Source: Lachnospiraceae bacterium
GTDB taxonomy: Bacteria; Bacillota; Clostridia; Lachnospirales; Lachnospiraceae
Direction: 5' to 3'
DNA length: 64,000 bases
NCBI GenBank assembly: GCA_017962825.1
Contig: JAGCUO010000152.1
Span: 32,120-96,119 of the forward strand
Part shown: positions 1 through 8,710 of the stretch, in pieces
Layout: every line of letters starts with the position of its first letter
Numbering within the stretch: position 1 is the first letter of the stretch
The notes under the pieces: model-generated
What the model saw: only the letters and a program-made list of their open reading frames with translations
The model's database searches: none
Told to the model about the DNA's origin: nothing
Translations under genes and position numbers: made by a program

Positions 1-22
1 CAAAGCCTTCGCCTATTCTCAT
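1..22 (-). CDS. 5' end of a gene cut by the window edge (IspF-like start)
   Basis: Only seven codons are inside the window. An ATG at 22-20 follows a strong GGAGG (30-34 on the plus strand as CCTCC) with a 7-nt spacer, and reads M-R-I-G-E-G-F. The start of IspF (2-C-methyl-D-erythritol 2,4-cyclodiphosphate synthase, isoprenoid pathway) is usually M-R-I-G-x-G-[FY]-D-V-H, so IspF is a reasonable guess. The fragment is far too short to prove it. It lies downstream of nrdR on the same strand. Confidence 0.4.
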
Positions 23-108
23 ATGTTGACCTCCGTGTCAAACAAGTGCCGTCTAAACTATATATCGACAGTTTATGGCAAATATTTAACCGGAAGAACA
101 CAAAAGAA

Positions 109-564
109 TTATTTCTTACCGATAAAGCCTTTCAGCTCATCCATAAAGGAATCAACATCCTTGAACTCTCTGTAAACGGATGCAAATCTTACATACGCAA
201 CGGCATCGAGATCCTTAAGCTTCTTCATAACGATCTCACCTATTACGCGGGAAGGAATTTCCTTATCCTCAAGAGTGGAAATCTCATTTTCAACTTCATC
301 AACAAGCTGGGTGATCTGAGTAGCACTAACAGGTCTCTTATGGCATGCTCTCAAAACACCGGACTCGATCTTGGCGCGATCATAGGTCTCTCTGTTGTTG
401 TCTTTTTTTATGATGATAAGAGGAATCGTCTCAACCTTCTCATAAGTGGTGAAACGCTTCGTGCAGTTATCGCAGATCCTGCGCCTTCTGATGGAATAAT
501 TGTCATCAGCAGGTCTCGAATCGATAACTCTGGTATCATCGCTTCCGCAATAAGGACACTTCAT
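109..564 (-). CDS. nrdR: Transcriptional repressor NrdR
   Basis: NrdR represses ribonucleotide reductase genes by binding NrdR boxes and senses ATP/dATP. The 151-residue protein has the usual length and architecture: an N-terminal zinc ribbon (C3, C6, C31 and C34 in CPYC and CDNC pairs), a basic stretch, then an ATP-cone domain from about residue 46 to 136. An AGGAG six bases before the ATG supports the start. It follows a small unknown gene and ftsZ on the same strand. No nrd gene is in the window, so its targets cannot be seen here. Confidence 0.95.
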   Translation of the reverse strand: MKCPYCGSDDTRVIDSRPADDNYSIRRRRICDNCTKRFTTYEKVETIPLIIIKKDNNRETYDRAKIESGVLRACHKRPVSATQITQLVDEVENEISTLEDKEIPSRVIGEIVMKKLKDLDAVAYVRFASVYREFKDVDSFMDELKGFIGKK

Positions 565-584
565 ACCCTTCTCCTATAAAACGG

Positions 585-923
585 TTATTCCGCGGAATAG
601 CGCTTCCAATCGGTAGCTGCTTTCTCCCATTTTACGGGATCTTCCGCAAGTTTATCGTTCATCCAAGATATGGCATCTGTAACTCCGTCTTCGTCAAAAG
701 AAAACTCTGCGGATTCCTTCAACTCATCGGGAGTCGTATGATAGTTGAACGGTCCGGGCCAGATCTCACAAAGGAGTGCATCCTGCTTGATCTCTTCTCC
801 GGAATCCGAAACTGATTTTTTGGAAATCTTATTAAGTCTGTATCTTAATCCGCCACAGGAACCCGAATAATCGGATTTTTTCAGAAATCCCATGGGCAGG
901 ATATCTTCACGTACGATCATCAT
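585..923 (-). CDS. Small conserved-looking protein of unknown function between ftsZ and nrdR
   Basis: The 112-residue acidic, soluble protein has no signal peptide or membrane segment, and I do not recognise a family. It has a Gly/Cys-rich patch near residue 22 (S-G-S-C-G-G-L-R-Y-R) and a C-terminal part rich in W, D and E. The start ATG overlaps the ftsZ stop by four bases (ATGA), so translation is probably coupled to FtsZ. This placement suggests a role tied to division or an accessory co-regulated protein, but that rests on position alone. Confidence 0.75.
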   Translation of the reverse strand: MMIVREDILPMGFLKKSDYSGSCGGLRYRLNKISKKSVSDSGEEIKQDALLCEIWPGPFNYHTTPDELKESAEFSFDEDGVTDAISWMNDKLAEDPVKWEKAATDWKRYSAE

Positions 924-2161
924 TCGTCATTCTTTTTTCTGAGGAATGAAGGAACCTCCATGTGAACATCCTTTACCCTGCTCTTAAGGCCGGGAATCTC
1001 ACCTGCGGGTGAAGCAGCGGTAGCCGAAGGATTAACGGTTCTGATGGGAGAAACGGTTCTCTCGGTGATACTGCTCTTAACGGCAGGCTGAGGTGCAACA
1101 GGTGTAGGATTGTATGCAACAGCATCAACGGGAGGAATATGACTGGTTCCGAACTTGCTTGCAGATGAAGGAACACTGCGGGGAACGAAGCCTCCGTGAA
1201 TTGAAGTGTTGTCATCAATACCGGTAGCGATAATAGTAACAGAAAGCTTCTCTCCGAGGCTCTCATCACTACGCATACCAAGGAAGAATTCGACTCTGTC
1301 TCCGAGGAGTTCCTGAAGATACTCATCAACTTCCTGAATATCACCGGCGGTAACATTACCGACAACGTTTGCGATAACGGCGCTTGCGGAATTGATCTTG
1401 GAATCGAGAAGTTTGCTCTCAACGGCAGCCTTGACTGCAGCGGAAGCTCTGCCTTCTCCTTCTGCCTCACCGATTCCGATAAGAGCGGTTCCCTTATCCT
1501 TCATCGCCTTCTTGATATCAGCGAAGTCGAGGTTCAGGTCTCCGTCTTCATTGATGATATCGGTGATACCGCGAACAGCCTGCTTAACAACCTCATCCGC
1601 AAGTTTGAACATTGCTTTGATGGGGGTTGAGGTGCTGGCCAGATTAAACAGTTTATCGTTGGGAATTACAAGAATGGTATCGAGATCGTCACGGATCTTG
1701 GCAATACCGAGTTCCGCATTCTCTCTTCTGACTGCTCTCTCGATAGAGAAAGGAGTGGTCATAACACCTACGGTAAGGATTCCCATGTCTCTCGCTTCGT
1801 GTGCTATAACGGGAGCCGCACCGGTACCGGTACCGCCGCCCATGCCGCATACGATGAACAGCATGTTAGCATCCTTGATGTGCTCTCTGATCTCGTCTAC
1901 GCTCTCCTGAGCTGCTCTTTCACCGACTTCGGGATCGGCACCTGCGCCGAGGCCCTGGGTTTCTTTTTCGCCAAGAGGCACTTTATCGGGTGCAAGAGAA
2001 AGCTCCAGATCCTGGAGATCGGTATTCATAGCTACGAACTCAACGCCCGTAACATTGTCTTCTATCATTCTGTCTACAACGTTGTTGCCGGCACCACCGA
2101 CTCCAACTACGATTATTCTTGCTTTTCCGTTAGGTTTTGTGGACTCTTTTATCTCATACAA
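920..2161 (-). CDS. ftsZ: Cell division protein FtsZ
   Basis: FtsZ is the tubulin-like GTPase that forms the Z ring at mid-cell. The 413-residue protein carries the GTP-binding signature GGGTGTG near residue 110, an N-terminal G-G-A-G-N-N motif, a variable Pro/Ser/Thr-rich linker from about residue 325, and the C-terminal tail V-P-S-F-L-R-K that binds FtsA/SepF-type partners. The start is a TTG at 2161: a GGAGG lies eight bases upstream, and the nearby ATG is out of frame. It is the last division gene of the block but is separated from ftsQ by 92 AT-rich bases containing a likely promoter of its own. Confidence 0.98.
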   Translation of the reverse strand: MYEIKESTKPNGKARIIVVGVGGAGNNVVDRMIEDNVTGVEFVAMNTDLQDLELSLAPDKVPLGEKETQGLGAGADPEVGERAAQESVDEIREHIKDANMLFIVCGMGGGTGTGAAPVIAHEARDMGILTVGVMTTPFSIERAVRRENAELGIAKIRDDLDTILVIPNDKLFNLASTSTPIKAMFKLADEVVKQAVRGITDIINEDGDLNLDFADIKKAMKDKGTALIGIGEAEGEGRASAAVKAAVESKLLDSKINSASAVIANVVGNVTAGDIQEVDEYLQELLGDRVEFFLGMRSDESLGEKLSVTIIATGIDDNTSIHGGFVPRSVPSSASKFGTSHIPPVDAVAYNPTPVAPQPAVKSSITERTVSPIRTVNPSATAASPAGEIPGLKSRVKDVHMEVPSFLRKKNDE

Positions 2162-2197
2162 GGTTTTGTCCTCCTACTTAAAAACACAACATACTGT

Positions 2198-2229
2198 ATT
2201 ATAATAATTTATAAACACAATTATTTCAA
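2198..2229 (-). promoter_or_regulatory. Probable sigma-A promoter for ftsZ
   Basis: On the minus strand a TTGAAA (-35, 2229-2224) is followed after 17 bp by TATTAT (-10, 2206-2201). A TATAAT overlaps it three bases further on. It lies in the only sizeable gap inside the division cluster and about 40 bases upstream of the ftsZ TTG start, so ftsZ can probably be transcribed apart from ftsI-ftsW-ftsQ. Confidence 0.5.
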
Positions 2230-2253
2230 CTATTTATGAAATATCTGGCGTTA

Positions 2254-3006
2254 TCATTTAGTGTCATCGGGGGTGAAAACATAAATCCCCTCTTCGCTGT
2301 ATTCTTCCATATCCAGAACACCGCTTAACGATCCTACGCGTTCAAGGAATGTTCCGAGAAGCATAACCTTATCTTCTATGCCCTCTTCATCCGTTCCGAG
2401 ATCCACTCTTGCATTGCCAAAATATATGGTAACTTCGCCGTTTTCGTGGAAGTGGATCCTGTCTGCGGTAAGTTCATATTTGGCAAGAAGTTTTGTAAGA
2501 TCCAACGTTCTTGCGAATATATCGGTATCATCGGATGAAAGAGGTTTTCCCACCTGTATCCCGGAGAAAACAATACCGGTTACCTGAGGGATTCCCGCGG
2601 TAAGAACATCCGAACTTTCGACTACCGTTCCGTCTTTGTCAAAGTAAATATATCTGTCCAGATACTTGACGTATCCCGCAAGTGCTTTTTCAAAAACCCT
2701 TATTCTGATGGAGTCCGATGAAACAACCTCTACGGTTATTGCATCGACAAAAGGCACGTCGGTTATTTTTTTATTTTTATATTTCAGTGACAGAACAAGG
2801 GAGTTATCGCCCAAAGGGCCGTTCATCACAATGTCGATTATCTGCTGATTAGTGTAATGAGTATTTCCGTCCACATAGATCTTGGCGGGATCCACCCTGT
2901 AGATCTCGATAAAATATTCAACTCCCATAACGCAGGCAAATACTATCAGGAATATCAGCAGAGGGATCATTATCCTGCGAATACCTCTGCCTCTTGAGGC
3001 GCTCAT
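2254..3006 (-). CDS. ftsQ: Cell division protein FtsQ/DivIB
   Basis: FtsQ (DivIB in Gram-positives) is a bitopic divisome protein that links early and late division proteins through an extracytoplasmic POTRA domain. The 250-residue protein has a short basic N-terminus, one membrane segment at about residues 13-32, a POTRA-like region (about 38-105, with Y-V-D-G-N near its start) and a C-terminal FtsQ-type domain. The start codon overlaps the ftsW stop by four bases, indicating translational coupling. Sequence in this family is poorly conserved, so the call rests on topology, motif and position. Confidence 0.88.
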   Translation of the reverse strand: MSASRGRGIRRIMIPLLIFLIVFACVMGVEYFIEIYRVDPAKIYVDGNTHYTNQQIIDIVMNGPLGDNSLVLSLKYKNKKITDVPFVDAITVEVVSSDSIRIRVFEKALAGYVKYLDRYIYFDKDGTVVESSDVLTAGIPQVTGIVFSGIQVGKPLSSDDTDIFARTLDLTKLLAKYELTADRIHFHENGEVTIYFGNARVDLGTDEEGIEDKVMLLGTFLERVGSLSGVLDMEEYSEEGIYVFTPDDTK

Positions 3007-4229
3007 CCTCTCCTTCTTTCCGCTCTGATCGTCCTGTCGATGTTAAGAACAAGTCCTACTTCGATAAGGAGGAAAAGAGCTGATGATCCGCCGTATGAAA
3101 TAAAGGGAAGTGACACACCGGTATTGGGAATCGAACCTGTAACGACCGCGATGTTAAGAACGATCTGGATTGCAAAGTGTGCCATGACTCCGCTTACAAT
3201 CATGAACTCAAATCTGTCCTTGGTGTTTCTGGCAATATAATACATACGATAGATCATGAGGGCGAACATGATCATAAGTGCTACGGCACCTACGATTCCA
3301 AGTTCCTCACAGATTACCGCAAATATCATATCGTTATGAGGCTCGGGAAGTACGGATACTTTCTGAACACTCTGTCCGAGACCGCGTCCGAATACACCGC
3401 CGTTACCGATGGCATATAATCCCTGAAGCATCTGGTGTGCGGATGTTTCTGTGGAATTTTCGGGACGAAGCCAGGAAGAAATTCTTGTAAGTCTGAATGA
3501 ACCGTCGGATGCTCCTTCCGTTGATGCAACGTACGCAACAAGTCCGCCCGCTGCACCCAGTCCTGCAAGCGTCAGCAAAATGTATTTTTTATAATCCGCA
3601 GCCGCAACAAAACACATTACGTATGCGATTGCAAATACGATAAGTGCGGAGCTCAGGTTATCGGTAAGTGTGTAAAGAAGAAGTGATGCAAAAGATGCGA
3701 TTCCCATGCAGAACAAGAATCCCTTCCAGGATGAAACAAGCTTATTTCCCATGGAGTTGATCATTGCGGCAAGGAACAGGATCATGAATAGCTTGGTTAT
3801 CTCCGCAGGCTGAAGTCTCTGTCCTATAAAAGGAACCTGTATCCATCTTCTCGCACCGTGTGATTCGATTCCGAAAGGAATGACCAGGAAAATAACTCCG
3901 ATCGCAACTGCCAGGAAGAAGTATTTAAATCTCTCGATTTTCTTAAGAGGCACAAACAAAGTAACAATCATACAGAACAAGCCGAGAGCATCGGCAATGA
4001 TCTGTTTTCTGAAAAAGTAAGAGGAACTTCCGAAATCGCGAAGTGCTACATAAGACGATGCGGAATAAACCATCAAGAGTCCGAATCCCACCAAAAATAA
4101 AACGATAAAAAGCAGGTTTAAATCGATGTTACTTTCAATATAACCTCCCAGCTCCGAGGTTGTTCCCCTCAGATCCGGGACTTTCATATTGATGACATTA
4201 TTATGTTTTGTCTGCTTTCTCTCTGCCAT
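3003..4229 (-). CDS. ftsW: Peptidoglycan polymerase FtsW (SEDS family)
   Basis: FtsW is the septal SEDS glycosyltransferase that polymerises lipid II together with its partner PBP (the preceding gene). The 408-residue protein has an N-terminal cytoplasmic tail of about 30 residues and about ten membrane segments. The family motif E-P-H-N-D-M-I-F lies in the second half, and G-x-S-x-P-F-I-S-Y-G-G-S near the C-terminus. It could serve as SpoVE if the organism sporulates; position favours the vegetative divisome enzyme. It lies 9 nt after ftsI and overlaps ftsQ by four. Confidence 0.95.
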   Translation of the reverse strand: MAERKQTKHNNVINMKVPDLRGTTSELGGYIESNIDLNLLFIVLFLVGFGLLMVYSASSYVALRDFGSSSYFFRKQIIADALGLFCMIVTLFVPLKKIERFKYFFLAVAIGVIFLVIPFGIESHGARRWIQVPFIGQRLQPAEITKLFMILFLAAMINSMGNKLVSSWKGFLFCMGIASFASLLLYTLTDNLSSALIVFAIAYVMCFVAAADYKKYILLTLAGLGAAGGLVAYVASTEGASDGSFRLTRISSWLRPENSTETSAHQMLQGLYAIGNGGVFGRGLGQSVQKVSVLPEPHNDMIFAVICEELGIVGAVALMIMFALMIYRMYYIARNTKDRFEFMIVSGVMAHFAIQIVLNIAVVTGSIPNTGVSLPFISYGGSSALFLLIEVGLVLNIDRTIRAERRRG

Positions 4230-4238
4230 TTAGTGTTA

Positions 4239-6575
4239 TCAGGTTCCGGTAGTTGTGGTCTCTGTAGTCTGTGTGGTCTGCGTTGTCTGTGGATTTTCCG
4301 ATTCGATATTACCATTAACGGGTATCGAATCATCAAGTATCGTCTGCGTTGTTGTTGCAAGTTCGCCGGTATCGGCATCGTAATATTTTCCGTCAGGGCC
4401 GACACGGTAACCCGTTGCAGGATCTATGGGGAAACTCATCCATCTGGGATAAACGTTTGCGGTCTCTCCTGTGGAATCGGTTATCTCCTGCATTTCGATT
4501 TCTTCGTAAGGATCTTCCTCGCCGGGTTCAGTGGTCTGTTCGTCATTAATCTGAGAATATCTCAAAGTATTCTCAAGCTGTCTTTCTTCGAGATATTTTA
4601 TCTCCTCATCCGTAAGAGGTTCAGTCATGTAGATTCCCATGTAGGGAAGCACTTCCTGAAGGATATCCCTGCAGAGAAGACATGCGTACTTTACGTTATC
4701 CTGCTTGGCAAAGTTAGGTCTGTCGATAACAACATAGATCGCGATCTGAGGATCGTCAGCAGGTGCAAATCCCATGAAGGAAATAACGATCTGTCCGGTC
4801 TCACGGGGAATGGTCTGCGCTGTTCCGGTCTTACCGCCGATAGCGTATCCGTAAGGTCTTGCATTACGTCCGCTTCGTCTGGATCCGCCCTCTTCCATAA
4901 CCGTTGCCCTGCAGTACTGTCTGATCCTGTCGGAAACCGACTCGGATACGGTCTGCTTTAAGATCCTGGGCTCGATGTTTTCGATAACCGCTCCGGTGGA
5001 GTCGGTGATCTTGCTAACGATATGAGGCTCGTAATAATATCCGCCGTTTATAAGTGAACTGTATCCGCAGATCATCTGGATCATGGTTGCGTTAAAGTTC
5101 TGACCGAAGGAATTGGTCGCAAGGTCTACGGCGCCCATTGTCTGAGTATTATACACGAGCGTATCGGTTCTTGCTTCGCCCGCAAGATCGATATTTGTCT
5201 TAAGTCCGAGATTGAAGATTCTCTGGTACTTGCACATGTTCTCGGTTCCGAGAGACTGCGCGATCTTCATGAGTGCTACGTTACAGCTCCATGCTATGGA
5301 ATCCTGTACGGTTACAACTCCGTCTCCGCCGGAATCATATGTATGGCATTTAATAAAATAGTTAGATACCTGAAGTGCTCCGTTACAGGTATAAACCTCA
5401 TTTCCGGTTATTGCACCGCAGTCAAGTGCTGCAGCTACTGTAAAAGGTTTTGCTGTCGAACCGGGCTCATAAGTATAGCTGATGCACTGATTCTTCCAGA
5501 GGTTATACAGATTGACATTAACCTGATCCGGTGTCATCTGATCGATCATTTCCTGAGTGATGATATCGGTGGACTTTCTGTACTCGATATATCCTCCGGC
5601 ATTGGTAACCGCCTCATAATAGTTGCATCCGATAAGAGGATCGGTGTTCATGTAATCGCCGGGATTATATCCGGGGAAATCAGCCATCGCAAGGATCTCA
5701 CCGGTATTAATGTTCATGATGATACATCCGAGATTTTCCGCGCCGTTACCGGGACGGTAATTATTCTTATATGTCTCGTTGAACTCGTTTAATTTGTCTT
5801 CTACGATTCTCTGAATTGTGGAATCGATCGTAGTGTGTATGGTATATCCGTCAACCGCAGGCTTGATGGTACGCTCAAGAGTCGCATCTTCGTTCTGATA
5901 TCCATACTCTCTTCCGTCAGTTCCGGTAAGAACCGATTCATAATACTCTTCAAGTCCGTACATGCCGCCCGAATTTGTATTACCGGTTGTATATCCGAGA
6001 ATAGTGGAGCAAAGAGTACCCATGGGATAAACCCTCTTATACTCTTCTTCAAAAGTAACTCCGCGGATATAAGTATTATCAGCCTGCATATTCAAAAACT
6101 CGCTTATCTCGCCGTAGGAAAGGCGCTTAGCAAGGATCCTGTACTGGCTGGTCTGATTATTTAATACGAATGTACGAAGCTCGTTAATATCGATCTGAGG
6201 GAAGCATGCTCCGAGTGCGGTAAGAGTAGGCTCGAGATATCTGTCATCATCATATGTGGTCATGACGGATGCATCGACGATCAGATTGTAAACCTTCTCG
6301 CTTGTGGCGAGAATGGTACCCTTTGAGTCAACAATATCCCCTCTTCTGAAGGGGATGATAACAGAGTCATATCTTTGATTGGATAAAACTATTCTCTGAT
6401 ACTCTTCGCCGTTATCTCTTACGATCTTGATAAGTCTGATGGTAAGGGCAACGAGGATCACCAATAAAATCGAAAACAAGACAGTCAGCTTGTTAAACCT
6501 GATCTGCCTTGCCGAGAGCGTGCCCCGATTATTCTTTTTTGAATTGTTTTTTGTATTCTTTTTCCGAGGTGCCAT
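4239..6575 (-). CDS. ftsI: Division-specific class B penicillin-binding protein (FtsI/PBP2 type)
   Basis: This transpeptidase crosslinks septal peptidoglycan outside the membrane. The protein (778 aa) has one N-terminal membrane segment (about 32-50), a PBP dimerisation domain, and a transpeptidase domain. The domain carries S373-T-A-K (active serine), an S-C-N motif and K-T-G-T near residue 590. No PASTA repeats are visible, unlike SpoVD and many clostridial PBPs. Instead the C-terminus ends in a low-complexity Thr/Gln-rich tail of about 20 residues after an acidic region. SpoVD is a possible alternative role; its place between ftsL and ftsW favours FtsI. Confidence 0.93.
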   Translation of the reverse strand: MAPRKKNTKNNSKKNNRGTLSARQIRFNKLTVLFSILLVILVALTIRLIKIVRDNGEEYQRIVLSNQRYDSVIIPFRRGDIVDSKGTILATSEKVYNLIVDASVMTTYDDDRYLEPTLTALGACFPQIDINELRTFVLNNQTSQYRILAKRLSYGEISEFLNMQADNTYIRGVTFEEEYKRVYPMGTLCSTILGYTTGNTNSGGMYGLEEYYESVLTGTDGREYGYQNEDATLERTIKPAVDGYTIHTTIDSTIQRIVEDKLNEFNETYKNNYRPGNGAENLGCIIMNINTGEILAMADFPGYNPGDYMNTDPLIGCNYYEAVTNAGGYIEYRKSTDIITQEMIDQMTPDQVNVNLYNLWKNQCISYTYEPGSTAKPFTVAAALDCGAITGNEVYTCNGALQVSNYFIKCHTYDSGGDGVVTVQDSIAWSCNVALMKIAQSLGTENMCKYQRIFNLGLKTNIDLAGEARTDTLVYNTQTMGAVDLATNSFGQNFNATMIQMICGYSSLINGGYYYEPHIVSKITDSTGAVIENIEPRILKQTVSESVSDRIRQYCRATVMEEGGSRRSGRNARPYGYAIGGKTGTAQTIPRETGQIVISFMGFAPADDPQIAIYVVIDRPNFAKQDNVKYACLLCRDILQEVLPYMGIYMTEPLTDEEIKYLEERQLENTLRYSQINDEQTTEPGEEDPYEEIEMQEITDSTGETANVYPRWMSFPIDPATGYRVGPDGKYYDADTGELATTTQTILDDSIPVNGNIESENPQTTQTTQTTETTTTGT

Positions 6576-6579
6576 TTGA

Positions 6580-7020
6580 TCAGTTTCCGTATCTTCTCAT
6601 ATAATCACCGGTTTCACCTGAGTAAAAACAGATCTGTCCTTCATCAGCGTAAGTCATTCCGAGTTCGCCTCTTGCGACTGCTTCGATGGAAGCAAGATCA
6701 ATGGAAGCCATGATGCGATTATACTCAGCATCATTGTGAGAGATCATGGAGCTGAGCTCTGATCTCTTGCCGGTTACGGAACGGCTCATTTCGGTGAGCT
6801 CACTGCGGAGCCTTACATATGATACCATCATATATGCACAAACGGCAAAAGAAAGTACGGCAAACATAAAAGATGCAGCAACGGGAAGGGAAAAACGTCT
6901 TCTTGCGACCTTTCTCTTGGGTGCCTGATGCTCTACGGGACGAACATAAGGTCTTGCGGGCGCTTCTTTTCTGACTGCCGAGCCCTGTATGAAATCTGAA
7001 TAATTTGAACGAATTGCCAT
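6580..7020 (-). CDS. ftsL: FtsL-type cell division protein
   Basis: This 146-residue bitopic protein has a basic cytoplasmic N-terminus (about 45 residues, Pro/Arg/Lys-rich), one membrane segment (about 47-67) and a short extracytoplasmic coiled-coil-like region with leucine/methionine spacing. That is the topology of FtsL/DivIC. It sits exactly where ftsL lies in this cluster, between rsmH and the division PBP, with only 4 nt to ftsI. Sequence alone is too variable for certainty, so the name rests mainly on position and topology. Confidence 0.8.
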   Translation of the reverse strand: MAIRSNYSDFIQGSAVRKEAPARPYVRPVEHQAPKRKVARRRFSLPVAASFMFAVLSFAVCAYMMVSYVRLRSELTEMSRSVTGKRSELSSMISHNDAEYNRIMASIDLASIEAVARGELGMTYADEGQICFYSGETGDYMRRYGN

Positions 7021-7070
7021 TTCTTAATCCCCCTCTTTTTAACTGAAGAATCCTTTCTTCAACGAGCTTT

Positions 7071-8003
7071 TCATTTTGTTTTTTCAAATACCCTGAGCTT
7101 TGCGCTCCTGGATCTCGGATTCATCTCTATTTCTTCATCCGTCGGAGCTATGGGCTTCTTGGTAATTACTTTGCCTTTTGATACCTTTCCGCATACGCAC
7201 TGAGGAAATCCGGGTGGACATGTGCACGGGTTTTCAAATCTCTTGAACGCGTTCTTTACTATCCTGTCTTCCAGTGAATGGAAGGTTATGATGCAAAGTC
7301 TTCCGCCGGGATTTAAGAAATCCGCCATCTCATCGAGTGAGTTCTCAAGTACGTCCAATTCTTCGTTGCAGGCAATGCGGAGTGCCTGATATGTCTGTCT
7401 TGAAGGATGCCCTCCCGCTCTGAATTTGGCAGGTATCGAATCCTTTATGATGTCGTTAAGTTCAAATGTTGTTTCTATCTTCTTTTTGCTTCTTGCTTTA
7501 CAGATGTTTGAAGCAATATTCGAAGCAAATTTTTCTTCACCGTAATCTCTTAATATCCTTCTGATCTCTTCTTCCGGATATTCGTTAACTATCACCGCTG
7601 CGGATAAGTCTTTTCTCGTATCCATCCTCATATCAAGAGGAGCGTCATAGTTGTAGGAAAAACCTCTGTCTCCCTGATCGAACTGCCAGGAGCTTACTCC
7701 AAGATCAAGAAGTATTCCGTCCGCGCCGCCGACTCCCATTTCCTTGAGGATCCTTACGGCATTTCGGTAATTGTCTCTTATTATCGTTACGTTCTTTTCG
7801 TAGGGCTTAAGTCTTTCTGCTGCCGCTTCTATCGCATCGCTGTCCTGATCCACTCCGTAGAGATGTCCGGTCGTGAGTTTTGAAGCAATACAGGAGGAGT
7901 GGCCCGCTCCGCCGAGTGTGCCGTCGAGGTATACCCCGCCTTCGCGGACCATCATGCAATCGACTGTTTCATTTAAGAGTACAGAGATGTGTTTGAATTC
8001 CAT
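7071..8003 (-). CDS. rsmH: 16S rRNA (cytosine-1402-N4)-methyltransferase RsmH
   Basis: RsmH (formerly MraW) methylates C1402 in the 16S rRNA decoding centre using S-adenosylmethionine. The 310-residue protein starts with the family hallmark H-I-S-V-L-L-N-E-T-V, has the SAM-binding stretch D-G-T-L-G-G-A-G-H-S near residue 27, and includes D-L-G-V-S-S-W-Q. A Cys-rich segment (C-T-C-P-P near 258) and the C-terminal N-P-R-S-R-S-A-K-L-R are also typical. It begins 3 nt after mraZ, in the conserved mraZ-rsmH order. Confidence 0.97.
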   Translation of the reverse strand: MEFKHISVLLNETVDCMMVREGGVYLDGTLGGAGHSSCIASKLTTGHLYGVDQDSDAIEAAAERLKPYEKNVTIIRDNYRNAVRILKEMGVGGADGILLDLGVSSWQFDQGDRGFSYNYDAPLDMRMDTRKDLSAAVIVNEYPEEEIRRILRDYGEEKFASNIASNICKARSKKKIETTFELNDIIKDSIPAKFRAGGHPSRQTYQALRIACNEELDVLENSLDEMADFLNPGGRLCIITFHSLEDRIVKNAFKRFENPCTCPPGFPQCVCGKVSKGKVITKKPIAPTDEEIEMNPRSRSAKLRVFEKTK

Positions 8004-8006
8004 CTG

Positions 8007-8450
8007 TCAGATAACTATTCCTCTTTCGAAAAGGTTCTTGGCTGCATCTTCGGGGCTTACATTTCCCGCCTCTGCATTCCACTTATCCGTATCCCAGACC
8101 TCTGCTCTTCCGTCTGCGGTTCCTACTATCGTTACGTCTTTCTTCAGCCCCGCATATTCCATAAGTGATGCAGGTACCAGAACTCTTCCGTGCGAATCGA
8201 TATCGACTCTTGTTGCACCCGATCCGAAGAATCTCTTTATCTGACGAGCCTGAGGATCAAAGGAAGGAAGAGAATTCAGTTTTTCGGAAAAAAGAGTCCA
8301 TTCCTCATCCGAATAAATAACGAGGCATCCGTCAAAACCTTTTGAAATAACGAATGATTCGCCCAAAACCGTACTGAATTTTGAGGGGACTGACATGCGG
8401 CCTTTGGCGTCAATTGTTCGATTGTATTCGCCGATGAGACCGGTCATCAC
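8007..8450 (-). CDS. mraZ: Transcriptional regulator MraZ
   Basis: MraZ is a ring-forming DNA-binding protein that controls its own operon. It has two SpoVT/AbrB-like halves, each with a D-x-K-G-R/D-x-x-G-R type signature: I-D-A-K-G-R near residue 15 and I-D-S-H-G-R near residue 92. The frame opens with GTG at 8450 and ATG at 8447. An AAGG sits 6 or 9 bases upstream respectively, so either may be used. It is the first gene of the division cluster, and three TGGGA boxes lie in its leader. Confidence 0.96.
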   Translation of the reverse strand: MMTGLIGEYNRTIDAKGRMSVPSKFSTVLGESFVISKGFDGCLVIYSDEEWTLFSEKLNSLPSFDPQARQIKRFFGSGATRVDIDSHGRVLVPASLMEYAGLKKDVTIVGTADGRAEVWDTDKWNAEAGNVSPEDAAKNLFERGIVI

Positions 8451-8525
8451 TCGTTACCTTCTTGAAACGCTTGATTTTACTGGGTTTTGTGGGATTGTGT
8501 CTGTGGAATTGTGGTTTGATATTTT

Positions 8526-8561
8526 TCCCACTCTTTGGGTTAATTTTCCCACTTATTCCCA
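8526..8561 (-). promoter_or_regulatory. Putative MraZ operator: three TGGGA boxes
   Basis: Reading the minus strand, TGGGA occurs at 8561-8557, 8551-8547 and 8530-8526. The steps are 10 and 21 bp, so all three boxes fall on the same helix face, with the spacing of one missing box between the second and third. MraZ of E. coli is known to bind repeated TGGG-type boxes with 5-nt spacers upstream of its operon. The boxes lie just downstream of the promoter -10, a position suited to repression. Confidence 0.55.
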
Positions 8562-8572
8562 CCGACACGTTA

Positions 8573-8601
8573 ATAATACCGAATTTATGAAGGGATTGCA
8601 A
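8573..8601 (-). promoter_or_regulatory. Probable promoter of the mraZ division operon
   Basis: TTGCAA (8601-8596) and TATTAT (8578-8573) are separated by exactly 17 bp on the minus strand. This predicts transcription starting near 8566, giving a leader of about 120 nt before mraZ that begins with the TGGGA boxes. Confidence 0.6.
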
Positions 8602-8644
8602 GCAAATTATTAAATTTGTTAATAAATTGTTTGGGTAAAAAATG

Positions 8645-8681
8645 ACAAAAAAAGACCCCCAAAATCTACATTTTGGGAGTC
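8645..8681 (-). terminator. Rho-independent terminator after lgt
   Basis: On the minus strand a 12-bp stem with one G-U pair (8681-8670 with 8665-8654) closes a 4-nt loop and is followed by seven or more T residues (8653-8646). It ends the ychF-lgt transcript and insulates the mraZ promoter. Confidence 0.85.
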
Positions 8682-8710
8682 GATTTAGACAAAGAAACTA
8701 TATTTTGTTT

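Noticed and set aside
4203-4961. 252-codon plus-strand open frame
   Set aside because: It lies antisense to ftsI, whose protein motifs are unambiguous; codon bias of the real gene explains it.
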